NCBI RefSeq assembly: GCF_004362215.1 | Contig: NZ_SNWR01000001.1 | Coordinates: 6,120,001 to 6,184,000 of the forward strand | Length of the DNA stretch: 64,000 nt | Reading direction: 5' to 3' | DNA from: Paractinoplanes brasiliensis | GTDB lineage: Bacteria > Actinomycetota > Actinomycetes > Mycobacteriales > Micromonosporaceae | In this document: positions 1-9,003 of the stretch, one piece after another | Layout of the letters: each line of letters starts with the position of its first letter | How positions within the stretch are numbered: the stretch's first letter is position 1 | Translations under genes and position numbers: made by a program | Notes under the pieces: generated by a model | What the model was told of the DNA's origin: nothing | Databases searched by the model: none | Seen by the model: the letters and a program-made list of their open reading frames with translations, nothing else

Positions 1-124
1 CCACGCGCACGACGCCGCCTGGGCAGTCGGGCGTGCCCAGATGCGCGACGAGTGCGGAGTTGAACGTTGCCAGGCCGCAGCGGGTGGGTGGGTGAGTGCT
101 GAGGAATCCGTACCTGATCGTCAT
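1..124 (-). CDS. Glycosyltransferase, N-terminal 41 residues (runs off the window)
   Basis: Read on the minus strand, an ATG at 124 opens a frame that stays open to the window edge. The product begins MTIRYGFLSTHPPTRCGLAT. The pattern of a short beta strand, then THPPTRCGLATF, is the usual N-terminus of a GT4-type (GT-B fold) glycosyltransferase family in actinomycetes. GAAAGG lies six bases upstream of the ATG and fixes the start. The gene lies 65 bases downstream of the decayed glycosyltransferase on the same strand, so it is probably the last visible member of a small polysaccharide or glycoconjugate gene set. The donor-binding half is outside the window, so the sugar cannot be guessed. 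Confidence 0.6.
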   Translation of the reverse strand, partial: MTIRYGFLSTHPPTRCGLATFNSALVAHLGTPDCPGGVVRV

Positions 125-189
125 GATGTGCCTTTCGGTCATCGGCCCGCGGCGTCGAACGCCGGCCGGGTCGAGAGAGCAGTACGGGT

Positions 190-739
190 TCAGCGACGGC
201 TGTCGCCGATGAGCCTCTCGTAGACAGCTGGGTAGCCGGCGACCATCCGGTCGGCGCCGAAGCGTTCGCGGGCCTGCGAACGGCAGCCGGCCCGGTCAAC
301 CGTGTGAATCGAGTGGACGGCCGCCACAGCTTGGCCGATGTCGCGTACAAGGCGACCGGTGATGCCCTCGTCGACGATGTCGGGCAGGGCGCCGCGCGGA
401 TAGGCGATGACCGGCGTACCGCAGATCAGGGATTCCACGATCGACAGACCGAACGGCTCGTCGAAGTCGATCGGGTGCAGCCGGGCTGCGGCGCCGCCGA
501 GGATCTCGCCGCGACGCGGGTTGAACGGGAGCCCGTCGGCGTCGACACCGTGGTGCACCGTCACGGCATAGTCGAGGTCGGGGCTGCGGTCGGCGTCCGA
601 GATGGACACGAACGACGAGTCGCTCGCCTGATAGGCGGGCAAGATCCGGGGACTCGAGCAGGCCGGTCACCTGTTCCCAGGGGCCGTAGGCTCGCGGCGG
701 AGTTCGCCAGGTCACCGGTCCCAGGAGGGCGACCCTCAC
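190..739 (-). pseudogene. Decayed GT4-family glycosyltransferase with internal deletions
   Basis: The GTG at 739 starts MRVALLGPVTWRTPPRAYGP, the typical N-terminus of a roughly 340-residue GT4 glycosyltransferase. After about 28 residues (WEQVTGLLE) the frame is lost. A second frame, starting near 660, resumes the same protein at SSPRILPAYQ and continues through ISDADRSPDLDYAVTVHHGVD. A further in-frame loss joins the VHHG region directly to LHPIDFDEPFGLSIVESL, the donor nucleotide-sugar binding segment. The C-terminus (GTPVIAYPRGALPDIVDEG to YERLIG) is intact. About 90 residues appear to be missing at each of the two places, compared with my memory of the family. The GTG overlaps the stop of the upstream 60-residue gene. 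A non-functional remnant is the simplest reading. Confidence 0.75.
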
Positions 740-918
740 GGGGAGTCGGATCCGGCCAGCTCTTCCAACACGGTCGGGTCAAGACGAAGCGTCGCGAGCA
801 GGCCGCTGTGCCGGGCCGAGTCGATGCGGTCGGGCAATTCACGGTCGACGAAATCGGCTCGGGCATGCTGGCCGCGCTCACGCAGAACAGCGACGACGGC
901 TGCCTTGGATATGATCAT
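736..918 (-). CDS. Small conserved protein (60 aa) coupled to a glycosyltransferase
   Basis: The product begins MIISKAAVVAVLRERGQHAR and continues ADFVDRELPDRIDSARHSGLLATL. AGGAAG sits seven bases before the ATG at 918. Short proteins of this shape (a helical N-terminus, then RADFVxRELPDxID) recur next to glycosyltransferase genes in actinomycetes; that is from memory and no function is known. The stop overlaps the GTG of the decayed glycosyltransferase by four bases, so the two were translationally coupled. It is predicted cytoplasmic, with no membrane segment or cysteine. It may now be an orphan because its partner is broken. Confidence 0.6.
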   Translation of the reverse strand: MIISKAAVVAVLRERGQHARADFVDRELPDRIDSARHSGLLATLRLDPTVLEELAGSDSP

Positions 919-1358
919 TTTGTCTGCTTCCTGGAATCACCGGTGGTCGATGGGCTGAAGCCGCCGGAGTCTGGAGCGACAACTACCAGCCTACGCCTAC
1001 CACCGGAGCCGCACTCCGAGCGCGGCGGGCAGGGCGCCGGCGGCACCGGTCCGGTGATGCTTTGCCGCGTGCGGAGCAGGGTAATGCGCGTGCTGCACAT
1101 CTGACGCCGTGGCCGCCTTGCCGGCGGTATGCGGGGGACATCGGCGCGGCGGTCCGCTTCTCGCCGGTGATGGGTCGTCGTCAGCGAATACGGGGGTTCG
1201 AAAGGTTGCGAACGTCGTCGGTCGCCGGCGGCAGCCACCCATATTCGTCACATTCGACGGAAGCATGGTCCGGTGGAGGATGAGGTCGTTTGCCTGCAGG
1301 TGGTCGTCGGCCGTCCGAAACGGCTGTACGGTCATGGTGGAAAAGGGGTGGTCTGCCC
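919..1358. other. Intergenic stretch, no gene recognised
   Basis: About 440 bases lie between the divergent 60-residue gene and a small plus-strand gene. Several frames are open on both strands only because the DNA is GC-rich. None begins with a good ribosome site or resembles a family I know. Leader sequences for both neighbours must lie here, but I see no convincing -35/-10 pair. Confidence 0.4.
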
Positions 1359-1565
1359 GTGCGCTATCTCAGCGACGTCAATCTCCGTGCCGTACTCGCG
1401 GTCCTCATCAGCCGCTCCGGCGGAACGGTCGAGATCGCCAACACCGAACTGTACGACGCGATGTTGCCGGATCAGGGTCGCACCGAGACGTTCGTGGTCG
1501 AGGAGACCGCGACCGGTGTGCGCCTGTCGCTCGCGCCTCGCCGCGGGGAGGGCACCGGGACCTAG
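1359..1565 (+). CDS. Small hypothetical protein (68 aa)
   Basis: The GTG at 1359 is chosen because the purine-rich tract GGAAAAGGGG lies about ten bases upstream and everything before it in the frame is low-quality sequence. The protein starts with a helical segment, RYLSDVNLRAVLAVLISRSG. It continues GTVEIANTELYDAMLPDQGR and ends TGVRLSLAPRRGEGTGT. The alternation of helix and strand looks like a real folded domain. The codon third positions are GC-rich as expected for a gene here. I do not recognise the family. It stands alone, with degenerate sequence on its 3' side. Confidence 0.5.
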   Translation: MRYLSDVNLRAVLAVLISRSGGTVEIANTELYDAMLPDQGRTETFVVEETATGVRLSLAPRRGEGTGT

Positions 1566-1968
1566 ACATCCTTTGCGATCAGGGTCTGGCTGGTGAGGGC
1601 GGAGATAGACCGGTTCCGGTGAGGCAGCCGTCAATCAGACGGGTGCGGTATTGCATGCGTTCGAGGCGGTGCTTCACCGCGGCGGCCAGGCCGGTGGCGG
1701 TGTGTACGCCGAGTCTGAGTGCCAGTTCCGGACCCGCTCAGGCCGGTGGGAGCCTCGGCGGGGCTGGACGGGAGACCGCCGATGCCGTTGAGGTCGAAGA
1801 CCCGCGCCCGTACCGGCCACCCGGCCCTGACTCGGGCCTGAACCCCGCCACGCAAACCGGCCGGCCCGACGACGAGCTGCCACTGCCGCTCGACCCCTCA
1901 GGCGTACGCCCTGAACTGTTACAGCTCGAGCGGGTGTGTTCTCTGCGACAGCATCCGGCGAGAGCTCG
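1566..1968. other. Non-coding stretch with possible gene remnants
   Basis: No intact gene. Two islands look like former coding sequence. On the minus strand near 1575-1715 a frame reads ELALRLGVHTATGLAAAVKH then RLERMQYRTRLIDG. It is plausible protein with a helix-turn-helix flavour, but I cannot name its family. On the plus strand near 1857-1960 a frame reads RPDDELPLPLDPSGVRPELL, which resembles the N-terminus of an actinomycete cytochrome P450 and breaks off before the exporter gene. Both are suggestions from pattern only. Confidence 0.3.
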
Positions 1969-3591
1969 TCAATCCTCTGTGTGGTCTTCGGGCGCCTGGG
2001 CGGGCGACGCGAGCGTGTGCTGGTCGGTCGACGCCGGCGTTTGTTTCTCGGGCGGCCGGGCGGGCAGGGCGATCGCCGTGAGCAGAATGCCGGCGGCGGC
2101 GACACCGGCCGCGGTGAGCAGGCCGAGATGCATGCCGTCCATGAAGGCGGATCGGGCCGCGGCGGTGAGCAGGTGGCCGGCCTCACCGCCGAGCCGGGCT
2201 GCGACCTCAAGAGCGCCGCCGATCGAGCCGTGGACCGTGGCGGTAACGTCGCCCGGCAAGTGGTACGGGGCCAGCGCGGTGCTGATCTGGTCCTGGTAGC
2301 GGGTGTTGAGGAGGCTGCCGACGACGGCGACGCCGAGGGCGCCGCCCACTTGCAGGGAGGTGCCGTTGGTGGCAGCCCCCACGCCGGTGCGGCCGGGTGG
2401 CAGGGAGCCCATCACGGATTCGGCGGTGGCGGGCATGACGAGTCCGGCGCCGAGCCCGAGCAGGATCATTCCGGGCAGTACGTCCCCGTACGACGAGTTG
2501 GTTGTGGCGGTGGACAGCTGCCACAGGCCGCCGGCGACGGCAGTGAGCCCGGCCGCCACGACGAGCTTGGTGCCGATCAGACGGACCAGCTGGGCCGAAG
2601 CGGGTGCGGCCACGGCGAGCACTGACGCCACCGGCAGGATTCGCACGCCGGCGGCCAGCGCCGAGTAGCCGAGGGTGAACTGCAGGAACTGGGTGAGCAC
2701 GAACATCGCGCCGAACAGTGCGAACGTGTTCAGCCCGGCGGCGGAGGTGGCGACTGAGAAGCGGCGGCTGCGGAAGAAGCTCAGGCTCAGCATCGGATGC
2801 GAGCTCGCGTTCTCCCAGACGACGAACAAGGCCAGCACCACGAGGCCGCCGAGCCCGGCGCCGAGGACGCGGCCCGACCCCCAGCCGTCCGTCGGTGCCT
2901 CGATGATCGCCCACAGCAGCAGGCCGAGGCCCGCGATCGACAGGGCGGCGCCGACCGGGTCGGCACGCCGCGGGACCGGGTTCCGCGAGTCCGGGACCAG
3001 CAGCAGCGCGCAGGCGAAACCGAGGGCGGCGATGGGAACGTTGACGAGGAAGACCGAGCCCCACCAGAAGTGGGCCAGCAGCAGGCCGGCCGCGATCGGG
3101 CCGATCGCGATGCCGAGTCCGCTGGTGGCAGCCCACGCGCCGATCGCGCGTTGCCGGGCAGCCGGTTCGCGGAACATGTCGGTGATGATGGAAAGCGTGG
3201 CCGGCATGATCAGGGCCGCGCCGACGCCCATGCTCGCGCGGGCGGCGATCAGCGTGTGCACGCTGGACGACCACGCCGCCCACGCGGAGGCGACGGCGAA
3301 CAGGCAAAGGCCGAGCAGGACCGCGCGCTTGCGTCCGTAGCGGTCGGCGAGACTGCCGGCGACCAGTAGCAGGCCGCCGAAGACCAGGGCGTAGCCGTCG
3401 ACGACCCATTGCAGCTGGCTCGAGGTGGCGTGCAGGTCGCGGACCAGGGTCGGCAGCGCGACGTTGAGGATGGTGTTGTCGAGGGTGACGATCAGCAGCG
3501 ATACGCAGAGAACGAGCAGCGCCCATGCTCTGTGCGGGGGAACCGGTGGTTGCTGGGTCACCTGGGTGTGGTCAGCCTTGGTCGTACTCAT
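1969..3591 (-). CDS. DHA2-type MFS drug exporter (14 TM)
   Basis: A 540-residue integral membrane protein predicted to export drugs or other small toxic compounds using the proton gradient. The start is the ATG at 3591 (MSTTKADH); longer readings add Arg/Pro-rich sequence that does not look like protein. Segments in order: TM1 with LIVTLDNTILNVALPTL (the DHA2 motif D1, LDxTIVNVALP), the loop motif GSLADRYGRKRAVLLG, and TM5 motif C in GLGIAIGPIAAG. The second half ends with a hydrophilic tail of about 30 residues. Length and about 14 hydrophobic segments fit the EmrB/QacA branch. It is monocistronic with no obvious regulator next door, so the substrate is unknown. Confidence 0.85.
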   Translation of the reverse strand: MSTTKADHTQVTQQPPVPPHRAWALLVLCVSLLIVTLDNTILNVALPTLVRDLHATSSQLQWVVDGYALVFGGLLLVAGSLADRYGRKRAVLLGLCLFAVASAWAAWSSSVHTLIAARASMGVGAALIMPATLSIITDMFREPAARQRAIGAWAATSGLGIAIGPIAAGLLLAHFWWGSVFLVNVPIAALGFACALLLVPDSRNPVPRRADPVGAALSIAGLGLLLWAIIEAPTDGWGSGRVLGAGLGGLVVLALFVVWENASSHPMLSLSFFRSRRFSVATSAAGLNTFALFGAMFVLTQFLQFTLGYSALAAGVRILPVASVLAVAAPASAQLVRLIGTKLVVAAGLTAVAGGLWQLSTATTNSSYGDVLPGMILLGLGAGLVMPATAESVMGSLPPGRTGVGAATNGTSLQVGGALGVAVVGSLLNTRYQDQISTALAPYHLPGDVTATVHGSIGGALEVAARLGGEAGHLLTAAARSAFMDGMHLGLLTAAGVAAAGILLTAIALPARPPEKQTPASTDQHTLASPAQAPEDHTED

Positions 3592-3829
3592 GGCCCCATC
3601 AAGAACCTCGGCCGGTCGGGCACGCCACGGGCATCCGCCCCCCATCAGCGCGCCATAGGGCCTCGGTACCGTGGACGAGACGACGGGCTGCCGTCCCGGA
3701 CGGCGCTCCGAAGGTGCCGGCCGGCATCGGAGTCGGGAGCGGCCGGGCACGTCCTACGCTTGGCGGGTCCGGTCGGTGGTCGCTGCGGGTCGGTGCGGAC
3801 CCGTCCAGCCGCCGGATACGACGGTTGCG

Positions 3830-4921
3830 TCAGACGGACACCGGGGCGATCGGGCCCGGGCCGTACGTAGGGTAAGTGAGGTAGCCGTCGTCGCCGCCGA
3901 CGTAGTAGGTGTCCGGATCGGCCTCCGTCAGCGGTAGATCTGCCCGGAATCGCTCCACGAGGTCGGGATTGGCGAGGTACGCGCGGCCGAACGAGACCAG
4001 GTCCGCCCCTTGGGCCAGCCAGCGCTGGGCGTCGTGCCGGGCCGACGGGACGGGACTGTTCGCCGCCGACGGGTTGACGATCAGCGTGCCGGGCCACGCG
4101 CGGCGCAGTCCGAGCAGGACCTCGTCGTCGTTGCCCACCAGGTGCACGTACGCCGGGCTGAGCCGGACGAGTTCGGTGAGCAGTGCCCCGTACATCTCGG
4201 CGATGTCGGTGTCGATGGCGTCCCCGATGCCCGCACCCGGCGACAATCGCAGGCCGACGCGATCCGCGCCGATCGCATCGACGGTGGCCGCGACCGCCTC
4301 CACCGCGAACCGGATACGCCCGGTGATGGTCCCGCCGTAGCGGTCCGTGCGCAGATTGGCGTTGCCGGAGAGGAACTGCCCGATCAGGTATCCGTTCGCG
4401 CCGTGCAGTTCCACGCCGTCGAAGCCGGCCTCCACTGCGCGCCGCGCCGCTGCCGCGAAACTCTGCGCTTCATCGGCCACCTCGTGGGTCGACAGCGCGC
4501 GCGGCGTCGGTGCGAGCTGCGGTCCGGTGGGGGTGAAGACGTAGACCTCGCGTGCGGCGACCGCGGACGGCGCGACTGGTTGGTGACCGGTCGTGTCCGG
4601 GTGACTGATCCGTCCCGCGTGCATGATCTGCGCGAAGATCCGTCCTTCGCCGGCGTGCACGGCCGAGGTCACCTGCCGCCACGAGTCGACCTGGGCAGGC
4701 GTGTAGAGCCCCGGCGTCAGCGGGTTGGACTGCCCGACCAGGCTGGGTTGGACACCCTCGCTGATGATCAGGCCCGCGCCGGCCCGCTGGGCGTAGTAGG
4801 TCGCCATCGACGCGGTCGCCAGGCCGTCGCGGTCGGATCGGACGCGCGTCATCGGAGCCATCACGACCCGGTTGGGGAGGCGGAGTCCGCCGAGCAAGAC
4901 GGTGTCGAAGAGTGAAGTCAT
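3830..4921 (-). CDS. Old yellow enzyme family alkene reductase (FMN)
   Basis: A 363-residue protein of the NADH:flavin oxidoreductase / old yellow enzyme family, which reduces activated C=C bonds of enones and quinones using NAD(P)H through bound FMN. The start is the ATG at 4921 (MTSLFDTVLLGGLRLPNRVV). Visible family marks: MAPMTR at 21-26, QIMHAGRISHP at 98-108, the substrate-binding pair His173/Asn176 in ELHGANGYLI, then RTDRYGG at 191-197 and the phosphate-binding segment LVSFGRAYLANPDL near the C-terminus. Full length for the family. It lies convergent with nothing and divergent from the alpha/beta hydrolase across 264 bases. Likely a cytosolic detoxification enzyme. Confidence 0.88.
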   Translation of the reverse strand: MTSLFDTVLLGGLRLPNRVVMAPMTRVRSDRDGLATASMATYYAQRAGAGLIISEGVQPSLVGQSNPLTPGLYTPAQVDSWRQVTSAVHAGEGRIFAQIMHAGRISHPDTTGHQPVAPSAVAAREVYVFTPTGPQLAPTPRALSTHEVADEAQSFAAAARRAVEAGFDGVELHGANGYLIGQFLSGNANLRTDRYGGTITGRIRFAVEAVAATVDAIGADRVGLRLSPGAGIGDAIDTDIAEMYGALLTELVRLSPAYVHLVGNDDEVLLGLRRAWPGTLIVNPSAANSPVPSARHDAQRWLAQGADLVSFGRAYLANPDLVERFRADLPLTEADPDTYYVGGDDGYLTYPTYGPGPIAPVSV

Positions 4922-5185
4922 GACTCGACCGTAAAATCTGACACCGATGTGAGATGCAAGTCGTAGATGCGTGACGTGGCAAGGCTCACCCGGCCTGGGC
5001 GCCGAGATCTGACGGGTGAAGCCCGGCGCCGCGACGGAGGAATCGGTCCGACAACGACTTCCGAGGTCGGGGCCGGCGTTCGGGACCATGGTTGACCGGG
5101 GTACGTCCGTCCGGCCCTGCCTGTGCACCCGGGCCGCGTGTGAGCGTGGCATTGCGGCGCGTACGCGGAAAGGGGGGAGCCGCAG

Positions 5186-6100
5186 ATGCTGGATCCGCTC
5201 GCCCCGGCCCGCACCGACGGTCGCGTCCGCATCGGCCGCCGGGAGGTCGCCTACACCATGGCCGGTCGCGGCGAGCCGTTGTTGCTGGTGCACGGGCTCG
5301 GCAGCACCCGGCAGACGTGGAACGGCATCTTGGACGGGCTGGCCGTCACCCACACCGTCATCGCCCCCGACCTGCCCGGGCACGGCGAGTCGGACCCGCC
5401 GGCCGGCGACTACTCCCTGGGCGCCTTCGCGGTCGTCCTGCGGAACCTGCTGATCGCGCTGGGGCAGCGGTCGGCGACGTTGGTCGGCCACAGTCTCGGC
5501 GGGGGGATCGCCCTGCAGTTCGCCTACCAGTTCCCGGAGCGCACCGAGCGGCTCGCGCTGATCGGCAGCGGTGGGCTGGGGCAACAGCTGACGCCGATGC
5601 TGCGGGCCGCCACACTGCCGGGCGCGAAAGTCGTGGTGGCGGTGCTGGCGCGCTTCCCCGAGTCCTTCACCCGCGGCTTCCTGCGGGGCGTCACCCGGGC
5701 GGTGCCCCGGTTCCTGGCCCGGCCCGACTCCGGACCGGTGGCCGAGGACCTGCACCGGCTCATCGACCCCCGGCAACGGCGGACGTTCGTGCGTACCGCC
5801 CGCAACGTGATCGACTGGCGGGGTCAGACGGTCAGCGCCACCGAGAGCCTCGCGCTGCTGACCGACCTGCCCGTGCTGCTGGCCTGGGGCACCGACGACC
5901 GGGTGATCCCCCGCTACCATCACCGCGCCGTCGCGGAGCAGCTCACCGTGCCACAGCTGCTGGAGATCGCGGGGGCCGGCCACTACCCGCACATCACGGC
6001 GCCGGGCGAGGTCCTGGCGGCCCTGGCAGAGTTTCTGGTCTCGACGAAGGCGTTTCACTACACCGAGGAGCGGTGGCGTGAACTGCTGACGTCGCGGTAG
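5186..6100 (+). CDS. Alpha/beta hydrolase
   Basis: A 304-residue alpha/beta-hydrolase-fold enzyme. Oxyanion-hole segment VHGLGS at 35-40. Nucleophile elbow GHSLGG with Ser103. Acid in WGTDDRV (Asp237 or Asp238). Catalytic His266 in GAGHYPH. PDLPGHGESD at 61-70 is the typical strand-4 segment. There is no signal peptide, so it is cytosolic. The start at 5186 follows GGGGGGAG. The cap region (about 125-225) is arginine-rich and does not identify the substrate. It could be an esterase, lactonase or C-C hydrolase. It is divergent from the old yellow enzyme gene, and a shared promoter region is possible. Confidence 0.85.
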   Translation: MLDPLAPARTDGRVRIGRREVAYTMAGRGEPLLLVHGLGSTRQTWNGILDGLAVTHTVIAPDLPGHGESDPPAGDYSLGAFAVVLRNLLIALGQRSATLVGHSLGGGIALQFAYQFPERTERLALIGSGGLGQQLTPMLRAATLPGAKVVVAVLARFPESFTRGFLRGVTRAVPRFLARPDSGPVAEDLHRLIDPRQRRTFVRTARNVIDWRGQTVSATESLALLTDLPVLLAWGTDDRVIPRYHHRAVAEQLTVPQLLEIAGAGHYPHITAPGEVLAALAEFLVSTKAFHYTEERWRELLTSR

Positions 6101-6351
6101 GGGAGGGCCGGCGGGAGGTCGGCGGTGCGACGCCGGGGCCGCTTGCGGATCAGGTACCGGTGGTCGCCGTCCCGGCGTTCGGCGACCGCCAGTTCCTGCC
6201 CCGTCGCGCGGCACCACGCCCGTACGTCGCGCCCGGCCGGTCACCATCACCAGTACGCCGGCGAACCACCGTCCGGAAGGGTCGGAGGTCACCTGCGGGG
6301 CCGTCAGCTCGGGCCGTTCCCCGGCCCCTCGGCATCCGGCGGGCGCGGCGA
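6101..6351. other. Short gap with a possible TusA-like remnant
   Basis: No intact gene. On the minus strand around 6120-6240 one frame reads RDVRAWCRATGQELAVAERR then DGDHRYLIRKRP. This resembles the last third of a TusA/SirA-type small sulfur-carrier protein (DVxAWCRxTGHEL, then YxIRK). It has no start, no nearby stop and no CPxP motif, so at most it is a decayed tail. Confidence 0.25.
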
Positions 6352-6870
6352 TCAGGACCTTGCCGGCCGCTGCGGTCTGGATCTGGTCAGCTCGCCGTCG
6401 TACGGTTCCGGGCCGCCCGGTCGTCGCGTCGCCCGAGCCACGCTGTCCACGGTCGTCGCGATGGTGACGCCGATCGCCAGGTTGATCAGGGCGGTGGCGA
6501 TCTGCGAGCTGGTCCGGCCGGCAAGGGTCAGCGGCATGACGACCGCGATGACCGTCAGCAGGGCCATGATCCAGCCGAAGAAGCGCCGAGGTTCGGCCAC
6601 GGCGACCGTGAGCAGGTGCATCAGTGCGGCCGCGAGCAGCGCGGAGACCGCAGCGCCGGCCGCGTAGGTGACCGTGCTGGCGTCGCCCCAGACACCGTCA
6701 CCCCGGGGCGCCATGATCGGCACATCGAACAGGCCGCGGGCGACGAGCACGCCCACGACGGCGACCAACGCCGCCACGACCGCCGTGGCGAGGCTGGTGG
6801 CCCAGAATCGTGCAGCGTCCAGTGTGTATCGCTCGGGCCCTTGGCGGATGTCGCCACCGTAGGCTGTCAT
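6352..6870 (-). CDS. DUF6069-type four-helix membrane protein
   Basis: A 172-residue membrane protein with four hydrophobic helices: about 20-42 (LATAVVAALVAVVGVLVARG), 65-88, 95-118 (FFGWIMALLTVIAVVMPL) and 125-145. The extracellular loop contains APRGDGVWGDASTVTYA and the tail is Arg-rich. The pattern of VWG-N/D-A-TVTYA, then FFxWIMALLT and SxxATALINLAIG, matches what I recall of the DUF6069 family of actinobacterial inner-membrane proteins. No function is established. The start is the ATG at 6870, preceded by AAAGGATCC; longer readings add unlikely sequence. Confidence 0.75.
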   Translation of the reverse strand: MTAYGGDIRQGPERYTLDAARFWATSLATAVVAALVAVVGVLVARGLFDVPIMAPRGDGVWGDASTVTYAAGAAVSALLAAALMHLLTVAVAEPRRFFGWIMALLTVIAVVMPLTLAGRTSSQIATALINLAIGVTIATTVDSVARATRRPGGPEPYDGELTRSRPQRPARS

Positions 6871-7029
6871 CGGAGGATCCTTTCGTCGTGACCGGATCGT
6901 CGTTACGCGCATCGCCCGGTACGACCTCAGCCTGCGACCGCCCGCGCTCGGTCGCCACGGCCGAAAGGCCACGCCGCCGGGGGCCTTCGTCGCGGACGGA
7001 GCACGCCCGTCAGCAGGCACAGTCGGTGA

Positions 7030-7566
7030 TCATGGCAGGGTCAGGGTGGCGGTCCAGCCGAGCATGACGGCGCCGCTGACGAGCAGGGCGATGAGGTACA
7101 CCGGGACGCCGAGCAGGGCGGCCAGGGGGACACCCCACAGCGGGTTGCCGCCGAGCAGGTCGATGAGCCCTCGGGTGGGCAGCGCCTCGATGAGCAGGTA
7201 GCCGACGGCGCTGTAGGCGAGGAAGTAGAGGCCGATACGCCGGCCGAGCTGCCAGGTCTGCCGCGCGAGCCGGGGCAGCCGCAGCCGCCGGATGACGGCC
7301 GGCGCCGTCACCACGGCCGGTGTGGCGGCGCCGGCCAGGGAACCGCCGGAACAGCCGGACGTGGCGCAGGCGCCGGTTCCCGCGGCGCGGTCCGCGTCCT
7401 GGGCGGCGGCCGGCAACCGGGCTTGACCGGCCAGCAGGCCGCGATCCTCCAGGCGGGCGGTGACACCGCCCGCGGCGAAGCCCAGCGCGGTCGCGCCGGC
7501 GAAGTACAGCAGCGCGAACGGCCAGCGGGTGCCGTTCGGAGAACCCCGTGCCTGCGGGGACGACAG
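7030..7566 (-). pseudogene. Truncated YraQ/DUF318-like permease fragment
   Basis: A minus-strand frame encodes a hydrophobic segment (RWPFALLYFAGATALGFAAG), a hydrophilic loop rich in Ala and Cys (GACATSGCSGGS), then TWQLGRRIGLYFLAYSAVGY and LLGGNPLWGVPLAALLGVPV. The last block resembles the second half of YraQ-type permeases. The protein stops a few residues later, before the helices that should follow. No good start codon or ribosome site lies upstream, and the frame runs into the 3' end of the next gene. I read this as the middle of a permease that lost both ends. A short functional membrane protein starting at the TTG near 7416 is the alternative. Confidence 0.4.
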
Positions 7567-7573
7567 GATGAGG

Positions 7574-8641
7574 TTACGGGCGCGGCGTGGGCGGGGCGGC
7601 CGCCAGGTAACGGCGGAAAGACGGGTGCGCGCAGGACAGGATCAGCGCGGCGGCCAGCACCGCGTAGAGGACCTCGAGCACCGACCGGTCGGGGATCAGT
7701 GCCACCTCCAGCGCGATCCACCCGAGCAGAGCAATCCCGGCGAGACCGGTCGCCGCCCAGGACCAGTGCCGGCCCGTGGCGCGTTCCAGCCAGGTCGCGC
7801 CCGGCCGGCGCGGCCGACACCGGACGCCCCAAGCGGCCAGCAGCGACCCGGCACCGATACCGAGACCCAGCACCAAGCCCGGAACCCGCCAGTCGGAGAC
7901 CAACGGCACATGATCGAGCCACTGCGCCTTCAGGTAGCTGTTTCCCCTCGGGTTGAACAGCATCTCGGCGCCGCCGCCGACTGCGGTCACCCCGACGAAC
8001 GCCAGCGCGAGGATCACCGCGGTCGCCGTAGCCGGCCGCCCGCGAGCCGACGGTTCGCCTGCCGTCCCGGCACCCGGCGCAGACACCGCCAAGACCGACA
8101 GGTCCGAAGGGTGTTCAGCGCTCGCAGCACCGTTTTCGGGCGTCAGCCGTAGGACGGGGATCGACCGGCTGGTTGCCCGCGCATACGCCGCGTACCCCGG
8201 TGCCCGGTCAACGACGCGCCGCCACAGGTCCGCGGCCCGCTCGCCGGTGACCGGTTCGGCGCGAACGGCCAGTTGCCGTCCGCATACCTCGACCTGAGCC
8301 CGCGGTTCCGCCACCACATTGAAGTACCAGGCAGGATGCGTGGCTGACCCGCCGTTGGCGGCGACCACCACCATGGCCTCGCCGTCCGGCCAGAACTGCA
8401 GCACCACGCTGCGCGGGCGGCCCGACCGGCGCCCGGTGGTCGTCAGCACCAAAACATCGACCCGCCATGGCCGGGCGACCCCGCCCCGGCTGCGTCGAAC
8501 CGCCCACACGGCCAGCGGAGACAGACACCGATCCAGGTTGCGGTGCACGCTCAGGGCGGCGGCCCACCACCGCGGCAATCTTCCCATGCGATCCGGTCGC
8601 ACTTCGGCCGAAGGCGTCGTTGCTCCCCGCCGGCTGGACAT
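7574..8641 (-). CDS. F420-type nitroreductase-like domain fused to a four-helix membrane domain
   Basis: A 355-residue fusion. Residues about 50-170 are a deazaflavin-dependent nitroreductase (Ddn) family domain: DVLVLTTTGRRSGRPRSVVL, GEAMVVVAANGGSATHPAWYFNVVA, then AWYFN/AQVEV strands and LWRRVVDRAPGYAAY. Residues about 200-350 hold four hydrophobic helices with AEMLFNPRGNSYLKAQWLDH between the first two. Ddn proteins are normally 130-160 residues and soluble, so the membrane half is extra. The gene could tether an F420H2-dependent quinone or nitro-compound reductase to the membrane. The start could be Met1 (8641) or Met19. The stop overlaps the decayed permease frame. Confidence 0.75.
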   Translation of the reverse strand: MSSRRGATTPSAEVRPDRMGRLPRWWAAALSVHRNLDRCLSPLAVWAVRRSRGGVARPWRVDVLVLTTTGRRSGRPRSVVLQFWPDGEAMVVVAANGGSATHPAWYFNVVAEPRAQVEVCGRQLAVRAEPVTGERAADLWRRVVDRAPGYAAYARATSRSIPVLRLTPENGAASAEHPSDLSVLAVSAPGAGTAGEPSARGRPATATAVILALAFVGVTAVGGGAEMLFNPRGNSYLKAQWLDHVPLVSDWRVPGLVLGLGIGAGSLLAAWGVRCRPRRPGATWLERATGRHWSWAATGLAGIALLGWIALEVALIPDRSVLEVLYAVLAAALILSCAHPSFRRYLAAAPPTPRP

Positions 8642-9003
8642 CGCGCATCAGCCTTCCCAGGCGGCCGCACCGCTTGCCGACGCGGCGTCTGTCTACCCGT
8701 CTATCAGACGATCCGCCGGCGCAGGCAGGGCCGACCCACTCGTCGGGCCGGGTCGAAAGCCTCGTCGACGAGCGCGTCGCAGAACTGGCGCATGCCTGGG
8801 GAAGCACATCCCGGCACCTCCGCCTTGCCGGCCGAGATCACTTGGCGGTTCAAGGACCGTCGGCCCTGGCAGGAAAGGCGGGGCGCCGACGGAATGGGGT
8901 GAGGGCCGGACCGCCACCACCGTGATGCGCCGGGACTGGCCGCTGGTCCAGGTTTCGGTCAGCGAGGTTCATCAGGCCGACGATGATGTGCCGGCACCGC
9001 AGA
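8642..9003. other. Intergenic stretch, no gene recognised
   Basis: About 360 bases between the Ddn-fusion gene (transcribed away) and the terminator of the glycoside hydrolase pair. Frames are open on both strands but resemble no family, and none has a convincing ribosome site. The promoter of the fusion gene should lie close to 8650-8700; I see no clear consensus. Confidence 0.35.

Noticed and set aside
4922..6292. N-terminal extension of the old yellow enzyme frame
   Set aside because: It is antisense to the alpha/beta hydrolase; OYE proteins start near the ATG at 4921 and no extra domain is visible.
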